Shown piece after piece: positions 7,842-15,799 of a DNA stretch of 64,000 nt. The first letter of the stretch is position 1. Each line of letters opens with the position of its first letter. The translations under genes were made by a program, and so were the position numbers. Origin of the DNA: Arcobacter arenosus (GTDB taxonomy: Bacteria; Campylobacterota; Campylobacteria; Campylobacterales; Arcobacteraceae); contig NZ_VANU01000002.1 in NCBI RefSeq assembly GCF_005771535.1, forward strand, positions 469,837-533,836, in the 5' to 3' direction. The notes beneath the pieces were generated by a model. The model made no database searches and was not told where the DNA came from. It saw only the letters and a list, made by a program, of their open reading frames with translations.

Positions 7842-8651
7842 ATGAATAAAGAATTGTATAAAAAGATATTTCTACCACTTGTAGTTTTAGTAATAATAAT
7901 TCAAGTTTGGTCAACCCTTGCAAATGTAGTGGAAAATTTTCCAACACCAAGTGATACATATGTATATGCATTTGGTGGCGAAACATCAGATGGTGAAGAA
8001 CCAGAAGGTGTATTTTCTGATCCATTTTATATAGAGAATCAAGATGACAAAGGTATTTTTTGGCAAATCTTAGCATCTTTAGAAAGAGTATTTAGTGGTT
8101 TTATTTTAGCAATTATTGTAGGTGTTCCAGTTGGTCTTGCTGTTGGAATGAGTAAATCATTTCAATATGCATTAGATCCATTTATTCAAATATTTAAACC
8201 AGTTTCACCATTAGCTTGGCTTCCATTATTGTTATTTGTATTTCAAGATATTGATGCAACAGCAATTTCAACAATATTTATTACATCAATATGGCCAATT
8301 ATTATAAACACTGCACTTGGAGTTAAAAGTGTTAATCAAGACTATTTAAATGTAGCAAAGGTTTTACAATTTACACCTTTAGAAAAGGTTACAAAAATTA
8401 TATTACCAGTAGCAGTTCCTTATATATTTACAGGTATGAGATTATCTTTAGGTATTGCTTGGTTAGTTATTGTTGCTGCTGAGATGTTAACAGGTGGAAT
8501 TGGAATAGGTTTTTGGATTTGGGATGAATACAATAACTTAGCATATCATAATATTATTCTAGGGATTATCACAGTTGGTATAATCGGATTTATCCTTGAT
8601 GTTATTATGGGGTTTATTGCAGATTTCTTTGATTATAGAAAAAAAATGTAA
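7842..8651 (+). CDS. nrtB: Nitrate ABC transporter permease NrtB
   Basis: A 269-residue inner-membrane permease of the NrtB/SsuC/TauC (BPD_transp_1) type. An N-terminal membrane segment (~9-27) is followed by a periplasmic-side stretch with FYIENQDDKGIFWQIL, typical of NrtB, then about five further membrane helices. The EAA-like loop (NVAKVLQFTPLEKVTKIILPVAVPYI) contacts the ATPase. It forms the nitrate channel with NrtC. The ribosome binding site is AAGAAGG, ten bases before ATG. It is separated from nrtA by 125 bases rich in RNA structure and from nrtC by another 124. Confidence 0.92.
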   Translation: MNKELYKKIFLPLVVLVIIIQVWSTLANVVENFPTPSDTYVYAFGGETSDGEEPEGVFSDPFYIENQDDKGIFWQILASLERVFSGFILAIIVGVPVGLAVGMSKSFQYALDPFIQIFKPVSPLAWLPLLLFVFQDIDATAISTIFITSIWPIIINTALGVKSVNQDYLNVAKVLQFTPLEKVTKIILPVAVPYIFTGMRLSLGIAWLVIVAAEMLTGGIGIGFWIWDEYNNLAYHNIILGIITVGIIGFILDVIMGFIADFFDYRKKM

Positions 8652-8653
8652 AA

Positions 8654-8722
8654 GCTTTATTTTTAAAGCACTTTAGATTTTGCTACTTTTAACAATTTTT
8701 TATAAATTGTGTTAAAAAGTAG
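8654..8722 (+). promoter_or_regulatory. Two hairpins in the nrtB-nrtC spacer
   Basis: A small stem GCTTTA/TAAAGC (8654-8659 with 8664-8669) is followed by a longer one pairing 8683-8698 with 8704-8722 (about 16 pairs, two small bulges). Neither is followed by a run of T, so they look like mRNA-stability or processing structures, not terminators. Confidence 0.5.
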
Positions 8723-8737
8723 AAAGAAAATGATATT

Positions 8738-8767
8738 GGTCCCTTAAAAATGGGATCATTTTTAAGG
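8738..8767 (+). promoter_or_regulatory. Hairpin hiding the nrtC ribosome binding site, with an alternative fold
   Basis: CCTTAAAAATG (8742-8752) pairs perfectly over 11 bp with CATTTTTAAGG (8757-8767) around a GGAT loop. The 3' arm contains AAGG (8764-8767), the only Shine-Dalgarno candidate, 8 bases before the nrtC ATG. A mutually exclusive GC-richer hairpin (GGTCCC 8738-8743 with GGGATC 8752-8757) would leave AAGG free. This could be a translational switch or an RNA thermometer-like element. Confidence 0.55.
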
Positions 8768-8775
8768 AATATATT

Positions 8776-9573
8776 ATGAGTAAAAACAATTTTTTAGAAT
8801 TAGAAAAAATAAGAAAATCATTCCCTTTACCAGGGGGAAAAGAGTATGTTGCCGTTGTTGATGTTGATTTAAATATCAAAAAAAATGAAATCATTTCAAT
8901 CATTGGTCATAGTGGATGTGGTAAATCAACACTTCTTAATATGATTGCAGGTTTAGATATGCAAACTGAGGGAAATATAATCTTAAATAATAAAGAGATT
9001 AAAGGACCAGGACCAGAAAGAGCAGTTGTATTTCAAAACCACTCATTACTTCCTTGGTTAACTGTTTATCAAAATATTGAGATGGCAGTTAAAAAAGTGA
9101 TGCCCGGATTATCCAAAACTCAATTAAAAGAAAGAGTAGAAAAATTTGTTTCTATGGTAAATCTTGACCATGCAAAAGATAAATATCCTGGCGAAATATC
9201 AGGTGGTATGAAACAAAGAGTTGGTATTGCTAGAGCACTATCAATTAAACCTCAAGTTTTATTAATGGATGAACCATTTGGTGCACTTGATTCTTTAACA
9301 AGGGCAAATTTACAAGAACATTTAATGAGAATTCAACAAAAAGTTCAAAATACTGTAATTATTATTACCCATGATATTGATGAAGCAGTTTTATTAAGTG
9401 ATAGAGTAATTATGATGACAAATGGCCCAGAAGCTACTATTGGTGAGGTTTTAGAAGTAAACTTAGATAGACCAAGAGATAGAGTAGCTTTACAATCTGA
9501 TCCTGAATATATTAGATGTAGAGAAGCAATATTAGATTTTTTATACAAAAAATTTGCAAAGGATGATGAATAA
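8776..9573 (+). CDS. nrtC: Nitrate ABC transporter ATP-binding protein
   Basis: A 265-residue cytosolic ABC ATPase of the NrtC/D-TauB-SsuB type. It shows Walker A GHSGCGKST (~residues 47-55), Q-loop VVFQNHSLLPW, signature SGGMKQR, Walker B VLLMDEPFGALD and H-loop ITHD. Unlike cyanobacterial NrtC it lacks a fused binding-protein domain, so it corresponds to the simple NrtD-type subunit working as a homodimer. The start ATG lies 8 bases after AAGG that is buried in a perfect hairpin. An EAL-domain gene follows after 16 bases. Confidence 0.93.
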   Translation: MSKNNFLELEKIRKSFPLPGGKEYVAVVDVDLNIKKNEIISIIGHSGCGKSTLLNMIAGLDMQTEGNIILNNKEIKGPGPERAVVFQNHSLLPWLTVYQNIEMAVKKVMPGLSKTQLKERVEKFVSMVNLDHAKDKYPGEISGGMKQRVGIARALSIKPQVLLMDEPFGALDSLTRANLQEHLMRIQQKVQNTVIIITHDIDEAVLLSDRVIMMTNGPEATIGEVLEVNLDRPRDRVALQSDPEYIRCREAILDFLYKKFAKDDE

Positions 9574-9575
9574 AT

Positions 9576-9584
9576 TGTTATACT
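9576..9584 (+). promoter_or_regulatory. Extended -10 giving a possible leaderless EAL-gene mRNA
   Basis: TGTTATACT (TG-N-TATACT) straddles the spacer after nrtC and ends 5 bases before the ATG at 9590. Initiation at the usual distance would start the transcript at or next to the ATG, so the EAL gene may be expressed independently of nrtABC and without a leader. Confidence 0.5.
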
Positions 9585-9589
9585 AGGGT

Positions 9590-10813
9590 ATGAATTCACC
9601 ATATATAACAGATAATAATTTAATAGAAAAAATATTAAGCAACAAGGCTGTTGAAATTCATCTTCAGCCTATTGTTTCAATTAGAACAAAATCAATTTTT
9701 GCTTATGAAAGTTTAACAAGATGTAGATTTGAAGGCAAAATGATTCCCCCTCAAATACTTTTTGAGTTAGCTAACAAAGCTAATTTAAGTAGTCAATTAG
9801 ATGAAATGACAAGACAATTGGCAATTAAAAAGTTTCATACTTACTATAAAAAAAACAATAAAGAACTACTTTTTTTAAATGTTGAAGCAGACATAATAAA
9901 TAACTTTGAGAAAGAAAAACTAGGCTTTATAGATTTAATAACAAAACTAAATATTCCTTTTAAAAATTTTATTTTAGAGATAAAAGAGGATGAGATAGAA
10001 AATATAGAAGCTTTAGAAAAATTTTGTAAATACTTTAAAGGTTTAGGTTTTGGGATTGCCCTTGATGATTTTGGTACAGGAAACTCTAATTTTTACAGAT
10101 TAAATGTAATTAGTCCTGATATTATTAAGATTGACAAGTCTTTATTTACTGCGACATCTAAAAGAATTATAAATAAAGAGATAGTTAAATCAATATCAAA
10201 AATGAGTCAAAATTTAGGAATAAAAGTATTAGCAGAAGGTGTTGAAGATTTCAATTCAATCTCTATGGCAATGAAAGCAGGAATAAATTTATTTCAAGGG
10301 TATTATTTTTCAAAACCAAAGGATTCTTTTAACCATGAAGAGTTTTTGGAAATCATAACTTTAATTAACAAAACAGGTAATGAATTTAAAGATAAAGTAT
10401 TAAATAGTATCAAAAAGAAAAGGGATACTATAGGGAAGTTTGATCAAATTGCAATTGATATGATTAATGGAAATAAATCCATTGAAGAAATACACCAGTA
10501 TTTAAATAGAAATTTTAAATACTATAATGAAATTGAAGCAATTTATATTATTGATGTTTTAAGCTCAAAACAGATTAAAGATACAATTCTTGATGAATCT
10601 ATAAGTGGAATGTATAATATAACTAGTGATGGTGATGAACACTATTTAAAAGAGTATTTTTATATAACAATGGAAACAAAAAAAGGGATTTATTTAAGTA
10701 ATAGGTATGTTTCTTTTGCAACAGGAAATGTATGTAAAACCTTTGCAAAAAAGTTTGATTTAAATGGTGTAAGTTATATTTTGTGTTTGGATATTATAAT
10801 AGAAAAAAACTAG
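9590..10813 (+). CDS. EAL-domain c-di-GMP phosphodiesterase with C-terminal sensor-like domain
   Basis: A 407-residue cytosolic protein without membrane segments. Residues ~10-260 form an EAL domain with the catalytic set present: E40 in YESLTR (EAL variant ESL), LNVEA, ILEIKEDE, DDFGTG, KIDKS and LAEGVED. It should hydrolyse cyclic di-GMP to pGpG. The C-terminal ~140 residues end in a CKTF...GVSYILCLDI pattern reminiscent of cytosolic Cache/PAS-like sensor domains attached to EAL proteins. It follows nrtC by 16 bases, hinting that nitrate supply and c-di-GMP turnover are linked, but it also has its own promoter-like element. A terminator follows. Confidence 0.88.
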   Translation: MNSPYITDNNLIEKILSNKAVEIHLQPIVSIRTKSIFAYESLTRCRFEGKMIPPQILFELANKANLSSQLDEMTRQLAIKKFHTYYKKNNKELLFLNVEADIINNFEKEKLGFIDLITKLNIPFKNFILEIKEDEIENIEALEKFCKYFKGLGFGIALDDFGTGNSNFYRLNVISPDIIKIDKSLFTATSKRIINKEIVKSISKMSQNLGIKVLAEGVEDFNSISMAMKAGINLFQGYYFSKPKDSFNHEEFLEIITLINKTGNEFKDKVLNSIKKKRDTIGKFDQIAIDMINGNKSIEEIHQYLNRNFKYYNEIEAIYIIDVLSSKQIKDTILDESISGMYNITSDGDEHYLKEYFYITMETKKGIYLSNRYVSFATGNVCKTFAKKFDLNGVSYILCLDIIIEKN

Positions 10814-10815
10814 AA

Positions 10816-10853
10816 CATTTAAACCTTATAAAAAAGGTTTAAATGGTTTTTTG
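10816..10853 (+). terminator. Rho-independent terminator after the EAL gene
   Basis: Perfect 10-bp stem CATTTAAACC / GGTTTAAATG, 10-base loop, followed by GTTTTTTG. The next gene is convergent. Confidence 0.8.
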
Positions 10854-10858
10854 AGCAT

Positions 10859-11830
10859 TTATTTTAAGATGATATACTCATCATCATAATAGATTGTGTC
10901 ACCTAAAGCGATAACTTTTCTTTCATTATCAAATCCAAAATCATAAACTGCATCAGATTTAAAATCATCAGAGATATTGATTAAATATCCTTGAGATTCT
11001 AAAGCATAAAGTGAAGTTCCATATGCAAGAGCATAAACTTTTGCATATTTATATTTTTTTCTTTGGATGATATTTAATGAAATATCTGTTTTAATAATTT
11101 GTCCATCAATAGTTGCTATATATATGTAGCTACCATGTGCAATGATATCTCTTACATTATAATTTTTTAAGTTTAAAACTCCATCACCAACAGAGATAAC
11201 TTTATTTGCTGTTGCTGCAACTAAAGTATCATTGATTACATCTAAAAATGTAATATTGTTAAATTGTCCATCAGGATCAACAACAATATTTTTTACAATT
11301 TTATTTGTAGAAGATACAACAATAATTCTACCATCTAATGTAGGGAATAAAACAATATTACTCATAAAATATGGATTTGCAATTCTTGTATCATTTACAA
11401 AAGAGTGGTTAAAATACTCTTTTAATAAAGTTTTATTTTCAGCTATATCTCTTAATTCTATTGAATTATCAGAATATAATAAAGCTAATTTATTATCTTT
11501 TAGTGATGCTGCAACAACAACTCCACTAACTTCAATCTCTTGTTTATCAATTAAAATTTTATCTTTGTAATTTGAAGAGATAACTTTATCATCACTGATA
11601 TTTAAAAAATTATAACCTTCTGGAATTTTAAATTTTGATAAACCTCTTTTTGTAATTATTTCACCATTATCTAAAGTTGCCCCATCTTTGTTCATTGATG
11701 TAATTTGTGCGCTTAGATTTGCTTTTGTATTATCATAACTACCAATAGTATCTTCTGGTTCAAAATGCTCTTTTGTAGCACAACCTGCTAGGATAAATAC
11801 TAAACTTACAAATAGTAATAGGTTTTTCAT
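10859..11830 (-). CDS. Beta-propeller lipoprotein, BamB-like
   Basis: A 323-residue lipoprotein: signal peptide ending in the lipobox LAGC (Cys ~17). The mature protein consists of repeating beta-strand units of ~40 residues (for example NKLALLYSDNSIELRDI, DGRIIVVSSTNKIVKNI, DGQIIKTDISLNIIQRK), expected to form a WD40/PQQ-like propeller. It lies 9 bases after a YfgM-like gene; the same pair (yfgM-bamB) is adjacent in E. coli, so an outer-membrane protein assembly (BAM) role is inferred. Sequence similarity to BamB is weak by eye and the protein is somewhat short (BamB is ~390). Confidence 0.62.
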   Translation of the reverse strand: MKNLLLFVSLVFILAGCATKEHFEPEDTIGSYDNTKANLSAQITSMNKDGATLDNGEIITKRGLSKFKIPEGYNFLNISDDKVISSNYKDKILIDKQEIEVSGVVVAASLKDNKLALLYSDNSIELRDIAENKTLLKEYFNHSFVNDTRIANPYFMSNIVLFPTLDGRIIVVSSTNKIVKNIVVDPDGQFNNITFLDVINDTLVAATANKVISVGDGVLNLKNYNVRDIIAHGSYIYIATIDGQIIKTDISLNIIQRKKYKYAKVYALAYGTSLYALESQGYLINISDDFKSDAVYDFGFDNERKVIALGDTIYYDDEYIILK

Positions 11831-11839
11831 CTTTTTTCC

Positions 11840-12421
11840 TTATTTTGTTACTAAATAATGTTTTAAAACATTAACTAAATCATTAACTTTTGAATCCTCA
11901 GGAATTAACTGTAAAGTTGCTTTTGCATCTTTATATTTTCCTTCATTTGTTTGAATTAAGGCTTTATTAAAAATTGCAAACTCTTTTAAAAGAAAATCAT
12001 TATTCATAGAAAGTGTATTTAATTGTTCAATATTTTTATTACTTAATGCTTTTTCATAAGCTGTTAATTCTTTTAAAAACTTAACTTGGATATCTGCACT
12101 AGTTCCCTCTTTTGATGCTTGGATAAATTTTGCAACTTGAAAAAGTTGTTCATTTTTTTCTTTTAATAAATCAAGTGCAGCTTTGTCATTAGGGTTTTCT
12201 AATACCTTATTAAAGGCAATATTAGCTTCTAGTTTAGTTTGCTTTTGAAAATAATTAGATACATAATATCCAATAGTTCCACCAACAATAATTACAACTG
12301 CCGCAATAATAATAAGTTTATATTTTTTGTAAAATCTTTCAATTTTTACAAAACCTTCTAAAAATTTTTCTTCACTACTTAACTCTTCTTTTACGAAATC
12401 AACATTGTCTTTTATGCTCAT
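11840..12421 (-). CDS. YfgM-like membrane-anchored TPR protein
   Basis: A 193-residue protein with a ~45-residue cytosolic N-terminus, one membrane segment (KLIIIAAVVIIVGGTIGYYVSN) and a helical periplasmic domain with TPR-type repeats (YEKALSNKNIEQLNTLS, EGKYKDAKATLQLIPEDS). This topology is that of YfgM, an ancillary SecYEG-associated chaperone that works with periplasmic chaperones. The gene directly precedes the BamB-like lipoprotein, as in enterobacteria. The N-terminal start at 12421 is divergent from the ctp promoter. Confidence 0.7.
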   Translation of the reverse strand: MSIKDNVDFVKEELSSEEKFLEGFVKIERFYKKYKLIIIAAVVIIVGGTIGYYVSNYFQKQTKLEANIAFNKVLENPNDKAALDLLKEKNEQLFQVAKFIQASKEGTSADIQVKFLKELTAYEKALSNKNIEQLNTLSMNNDFLLKEFAIFNKALIQTNEGKYKDAKATLQLIPEDSKVNDLVNVLKHYLVTK

Positions 12422-12492
12422 TTAAAACCTCTTCTAAAAATTAAGTGTAAATAATACAAAAAAATTTATAAAACCTTACTTTTATGTATTTT

Positions 12493-12501
12493 TGATATAA
12501 T
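12493..12501 (+). promoter_or_regulatory. Extended -10 promoter of ctp/purC
   Basis: TGATATAAT (TG-N-TATAAT) lies 36 bases before the protease ATG at 12538; AAAGGTG supplies the ribosome binding site. Confidence 0.6.
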
Positions 12502-12537
12502 ACAAACTCTTATAAATAATAAATATAAAGGTGAATA

Positions 12538-13842
12538 ATGAAAAAGTTTTTTTTAGTAACTTCATTTTTACTAATTATCTCACAATCAATTATTGCAAAA
12601 GAACAAGTACAAGAGGACGAATCAAGTCAAACTAGATTTGAATCACTTTCAAAATTAACTCAAGTTATAGGAACTGTTGAAAAATATTATGTAGATGATA
12701 TAAAGCTTGAAGAGATAGTAAATAAAGCACTAAAAGGTTTAATGCAAGAGCTTGATGCTCACTCAACTTATCTTGATAGAAAATCTTCAAAGGAGATGAG
12801 TATTCAAACACAAGGTGAGTTTGGTGGTTTAGGAATTACTGTTGGTATGAGAGATGCCGCTTTAACTGTTATTTCTCCAATTGATGATACTCCAGCTTAT
12901 GAAGCGGGTGTTAAAGCAGGTGATATTATTTTAAAAATTGATGATAAATCAACTTTAAATATGACTTTGGATGAAGCGGTTTCTTTAATGAGAGGAAAAC
13001 CTAAAACTCCAATTACTTTAACAGTTGTTAGAAAAGGTGAAAATAAACCAATTAAAATTGATATCATTAGAGATATTATAAAAATACAATCTGTTTTTGC
13101 TAAAACAATTGAGAATGAAGACTTATTATATTTAAGGGTTTCAAGCTTTGATAGAAAAGTAACTGAAAGCTTAAAAAAAGAGATTAAAAATAAACCAAAT
13201 GCAAAAGGAATTATCTTAGATTTAAGAAATAATCCAGGGGGACTTTTAACTCAAGCTATTGGTGTAACAGATCTTTTTGTAAATAATGGAGTTATTGTTT
13301 CACAAAAAGGTAGAGATATTGGAGATGAAGAAAAATTTACAGCAAAAGCTATAAATACAGTTACTGATATCCCTTTAGTTGTTTTAGTTAATGGTGGTTC
13401 TGCATCAGCTTCAGAAATTGTATCGGGAGCTTTACAAGACCATAAAAGAGCAATTATCATTGGTGAAAAAACTTTTGGTAAAGGTTCTGTTCAAGCAATT
13501 TTACCAATTACACAAGATAGAAAAGAGAATATTAAATTAACTATTGCAAAATACTATCTACCAAGTGGAAGAACTATTCAGGCAACTGGAATTACTCCAG
13601 ATGTAATTTCATATGCAGGTGAAGCTGTAAAAGAAAGTGATAGTGAATTTAAAATTAAAGAAGCTGATCTAAAAAAACATCTTGAAGAAGAGCTTGAAAA
13701 AGATAATGGTGGTAAAAAAGTTAAAAAAGAGAAAGAAAAGGTTTCTAGTAAAAAAGTTATATCTGCAGAAGATGTACTTAAAGATAATCAATTAAATACT
13801 GCAATTGGTATTTTAAAATCATTAATTATTGTTAATAAATAA
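12538..13842 (+). CDS. C-terminal processing peptidase (S41 family)
   Basis: A 434-residue periplasmic serine protease. A signal peptide (to ~residue 20) is followed by an N-terminal helical region, a PDZ domain (~90-170; GGLGITVGMRD, AGVKAGDIILKID) and the S41 catalytic core with Ser290 in GGSASASE and Lys315 in TFGKGSVQ, the Ser/Lys dyad. Such proteases trim or degrade periplasmic and membrane proteins through their C-termini. Residues ~375-415 form a Lys/Glu-rich linker before the final helix. It is followed 14 bases later by purC, an arrangement that joins protease and purine genes in one transcript. Confidence 0.92.
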   Translation: MKKFFLVTSFLLIISQSIIAKEQVQEDESSQTRFESLSKLTQVIGTVEKYYVDDIKLEEIVNKALKGLMQELDAHSTYLDRKSSKEMSIQTQGEFGGLGITVGMRDAALTVISPIDDTPAYEAGVKAGDIILKIDDKSTLNMTLDEAVSLMRGKPKTPITLTVVRKGENKPIKIDIIRDIIKIQSVFAKTIENEDLLYLRVSSFDRKVTESLKKEIKNKPNAKGIILDLRNNPGGLLTQAIGVTDLFVNNGVIVSQKGRDIGDEEKFTAKAINTVTDIPLVVLVNGGSASASEIVSGALQDHKRAIIIGEKTFGKGSVQAILPITQDRKENIKLTIAKYYLPSGRTIQATGITPDVISYAGEAVKESDSEFKIKEADLKKHLEEELEKDNGGKKVKKEKEKVSSKKVISAEDVLKDNQLNTAIGILKSLIIVNK

Positions 13843-13856
13843 AATCAGGAGAATAA

Positions 13857-14810
13857 ATGAACATTAGTGATATTGTTGCACTTGGGCTTTGGCCAGAATC
13901 AAAAAAGACTACAACACAAAAAGGTATAAATGAACTTGAAGATTTAGGTTACAATTTATTTTATATTGGTAAAAATGCAGACCTATATACTTGTCCAGGT
14001 GATGAAGCAAAAGTATTATTAGTTAGAAGTGACAGATGTTCTGTTTTCGATATCCCTTTAAATCTTGAGATTGAGGGAAAAGGTGTTTCTCAAACAGCTA
14101 TTTCAAATAATGGTGCAGCGTTTGCAAAAGAAGCAGGAATAAGAACAGCAATTTTAGATGAAAAAGTTGACCCATCTTTAGAGGTTGCACCAAGATGTCA
14201 ATTTATGGAATTATGTAAACCATTAGAAGCTCAAATTGATGGAGATGTAGTTCAGTTTGAATTTATTTTTAGAAACTATTTAACAGGATCACTTTATGAT
14301 GCATGTCAAAATGGTATTGATCCATATGGTTTAGAATTATCTTCAGATTTACCACAATGGCATAAATTTGAAACTCCAATTTTCACTCCAACAACAAAAG
14401 GGATTAAAGACGTACCTTTAAATTCTCAAGTTGTAAGGGAAAAATTTCCAGAGATTATTTCAAGTATGGAAAACCTATTTAAAAGTTTCACACAATATGC
14501 CCTTGATAATGGTATTGTGATTGTTGATACAAAATTTGAAATTTTCATAAATTCAAAAGGTGAGTGGGTTTTAGGTGATGAAGTATTAACACCTGAAAGT
14601 TCAAGATTTATTTCAAAAGAGGATTTTGATGCAGGAAATTATATCTCTATGGATAAACAAATCTTAAGAGATTTTGGTAAGGCACAAAACTGGAAAGAGC
14701 AAGCTAAAAGTTTAAAAGCTGGAGAAAAATTAGAAGTTAATGTACCACAAGAGATTAAAGATAAAATTTTAAGTGGATATACAACAATTTTAAATAGATT
14801 AAGCAAATAA
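13857..14810 (+). CDS. purC: Phosphoribosylaminoimidazole-succinocarboxamide synthase
   Basis: A 317-residue SAICAR synthetase, joining CAIR and aspartate with ATP in step 8 of purine synthesis. Diagnostic segments are LLVRSDRCSVFD, the FRNYLTGSLYD substrate loop, and the IVDTKFEIF...GDEVLTPESSRF signature near residues 220-265. The protein is longer than the ~240-residue E. coli PurC and has the extended form seen in several epsilon-type bacteria. The ribosome binding site is CAGGAG. A promoter-like TATAAT in the next spacer suggests purSQ can also be transcribed separately. Confidence 0.94.
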   Translation: MNISDIVALGLWPESKKTTTQKGINELEDLGYNLFYIGKNADLYTCPGDEAKVLLVRSDRCSVFDIPLNLEIEGKGVSQTAISNNGAAFAKEAGIRTAILDEKVDPSLEVAPRCQFMELCKPLEAQIDGDVVQFEFIFRNYLTGSLYDACQNGIDPYGLELSSDLPQWHKFETPIFTPTTKGIKDVPLNSQVVREKFPEIISSMENLFKSFTQYALDNGIVIVDTKFEIFINSKGEWVLGDEVLTPESSRFISKEDFDAGNYISMDKQILRDFGKAQNWKEQAKSLKAGEKLEVNVPQEIKDKILSGYTTILNRLSK

Positions 14811-14843
14811 ATTGGCAAATAAAACTACTAAGGCAGTTTTAGA

Positions 14844-14849
14844 TATAAT
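14844..14849 (+). promoter_or_regulatory. Candidate -10 box for purS-purQ
   Basis: A consensus TATAAT lies 29 bases before the purS ATG in a 67-base spacer after purC. Confidence 0.5.
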
Positions 14850-14877
14850 CCCAAAAAAATTAAATTGAAGGTAATAA

Positions 14878-15123
14878 ATGAAAGCAATTGTAAATGTAGC
14901 ACTTAAGCAGGGAGTTTTAGACGACCAAGGTAAAGCAACTCATCATGCTTTAGATACTCTAGGATTTAAAGAAGTTGTAAAAGACGTAAGAATTGGTAAG
15001 CAAATTATTATGGAACTTAACTCTTCAAATGAAGAAGATGCTAGAGCTGAAGTTGTAAAAATGTGCGAAAAACTTTTGGCAAATACTGTTATTGAAGATT
15101 ATGATATCGAAATTGTAGGTTAA
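14878..15123 (+). CDS. purS: Phosphoribosylformylglycinamidine synthase subunit PurS
   Basis: An 81-residue protein with the PurS pattern: an initial KAIVNVALKQGVLDDQGKA strand-loop, HHALDTLGF, and the ...VEDYDIEIV-like end (here VIEDYDIEIV). PurS bridges the small PurL synthetase and the PurQ glutaminase in the FGAM synthetase complex (step 4 of purine synthesis). PurQ starts four bases after its stop, so the two are translationally linked. A large PurL is not in the window. Confidence 0.95.
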   Translation: MKAIVNVALKQGVLDDQGKATHHALDTLGFKEVVKDVRIGKQIIMELNSSNEEDARAEVVKMCEKLLANTVIEDYDIEIVG

Positions 15124-15127
15124 TATT

Positions 15128-15799
15128 ATGAATGTTACTGTACTACAATTTCCAGGTACTAACTGTGAGTATGATACAAAATATGCTTTTGAAAAACTTG
15201 GATGTGAAGTAAAAATTTTATGGCATAAAGAAACAAAACTTCCAGAAGATACAGAACTTTTGGTTATCCCTGGTGGGTTCTCTTATGGAGATTATTTAAG
15301 ATCAGGGGCAATCGCTAGATTTGCAAATATTATGGATTCAGTTCAAGAATATGCTGCAAAAGGTGGTAAAGTTTTAGGTATTTGTAATGGTTTCCAAATT
15401 CTTTTAGAAGCTGGATTATTACCTGGTGCTATGAAAAGAAATGATTCTTTACACTTTATTTCTAAATTTAACCATTTAAAAGTTATTAATAATGATAATA
15501 TCTTTTTATCAAGATTAAAACTTGATGAAGTTGTTAATATCCCAGTTGCACACCATGATGGTAACTATTATATTGATGATGAAGGTTTAAAAGAACTTGA
15601 AGAAAATGGTCAAATTTTATTAAAATATTGTGATGAAAATGGTGAAGTTAAAAATCTTAATGGTTCAGTTTCTCAAATTGCAGGTATTTGTAATAAAGAG
15701 AAAAATGTATTTGGATTAATGCCACATCCAGAAAGAGCAATGGAAGACTTACTTGGTTGTGATGATGGTGTTATCATGCTAAAAGGGTTTTTAAAATAG
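15128..15799 (+). CDS. purQ: Phosphoribosylformylglycinamidine synthase glutaminase subunit PurQ
   Basis: A 223-residue class I glutamine amidotransferase. It starts with the PurQ-specific VTVLQFPGTNCEYD, has the nucleophile Cys in GICNGFQ, and the His/Glu pair in MPHPERA. It releases ammonia from glutamine for the FGAM synthetase PurL with PurS as adaptor. Its stop TAG overlaps the GTG start of the following membrane-protein gene by one base. Confidence 0.96.
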   Translation: MNVTVLQFPGTNCEYDTKYAFEKLGCEVKILWHKETKLPEDTELLVIPGGFSYGDYLRSGAIARFANIMDSVQEYAAKGGKVLGICNGFQILLEAGLLPGAMKRNDSLHFISKFNHLKVINNDNIFLSRLKLDEVVNIPVAHHDGNYYIDDEGLKELEENGQILLKYCDENGEVKNLNGSVSQIAGICNKEKNVFGLMPHPERAMEDLLGCDDGVIMLKGFLK

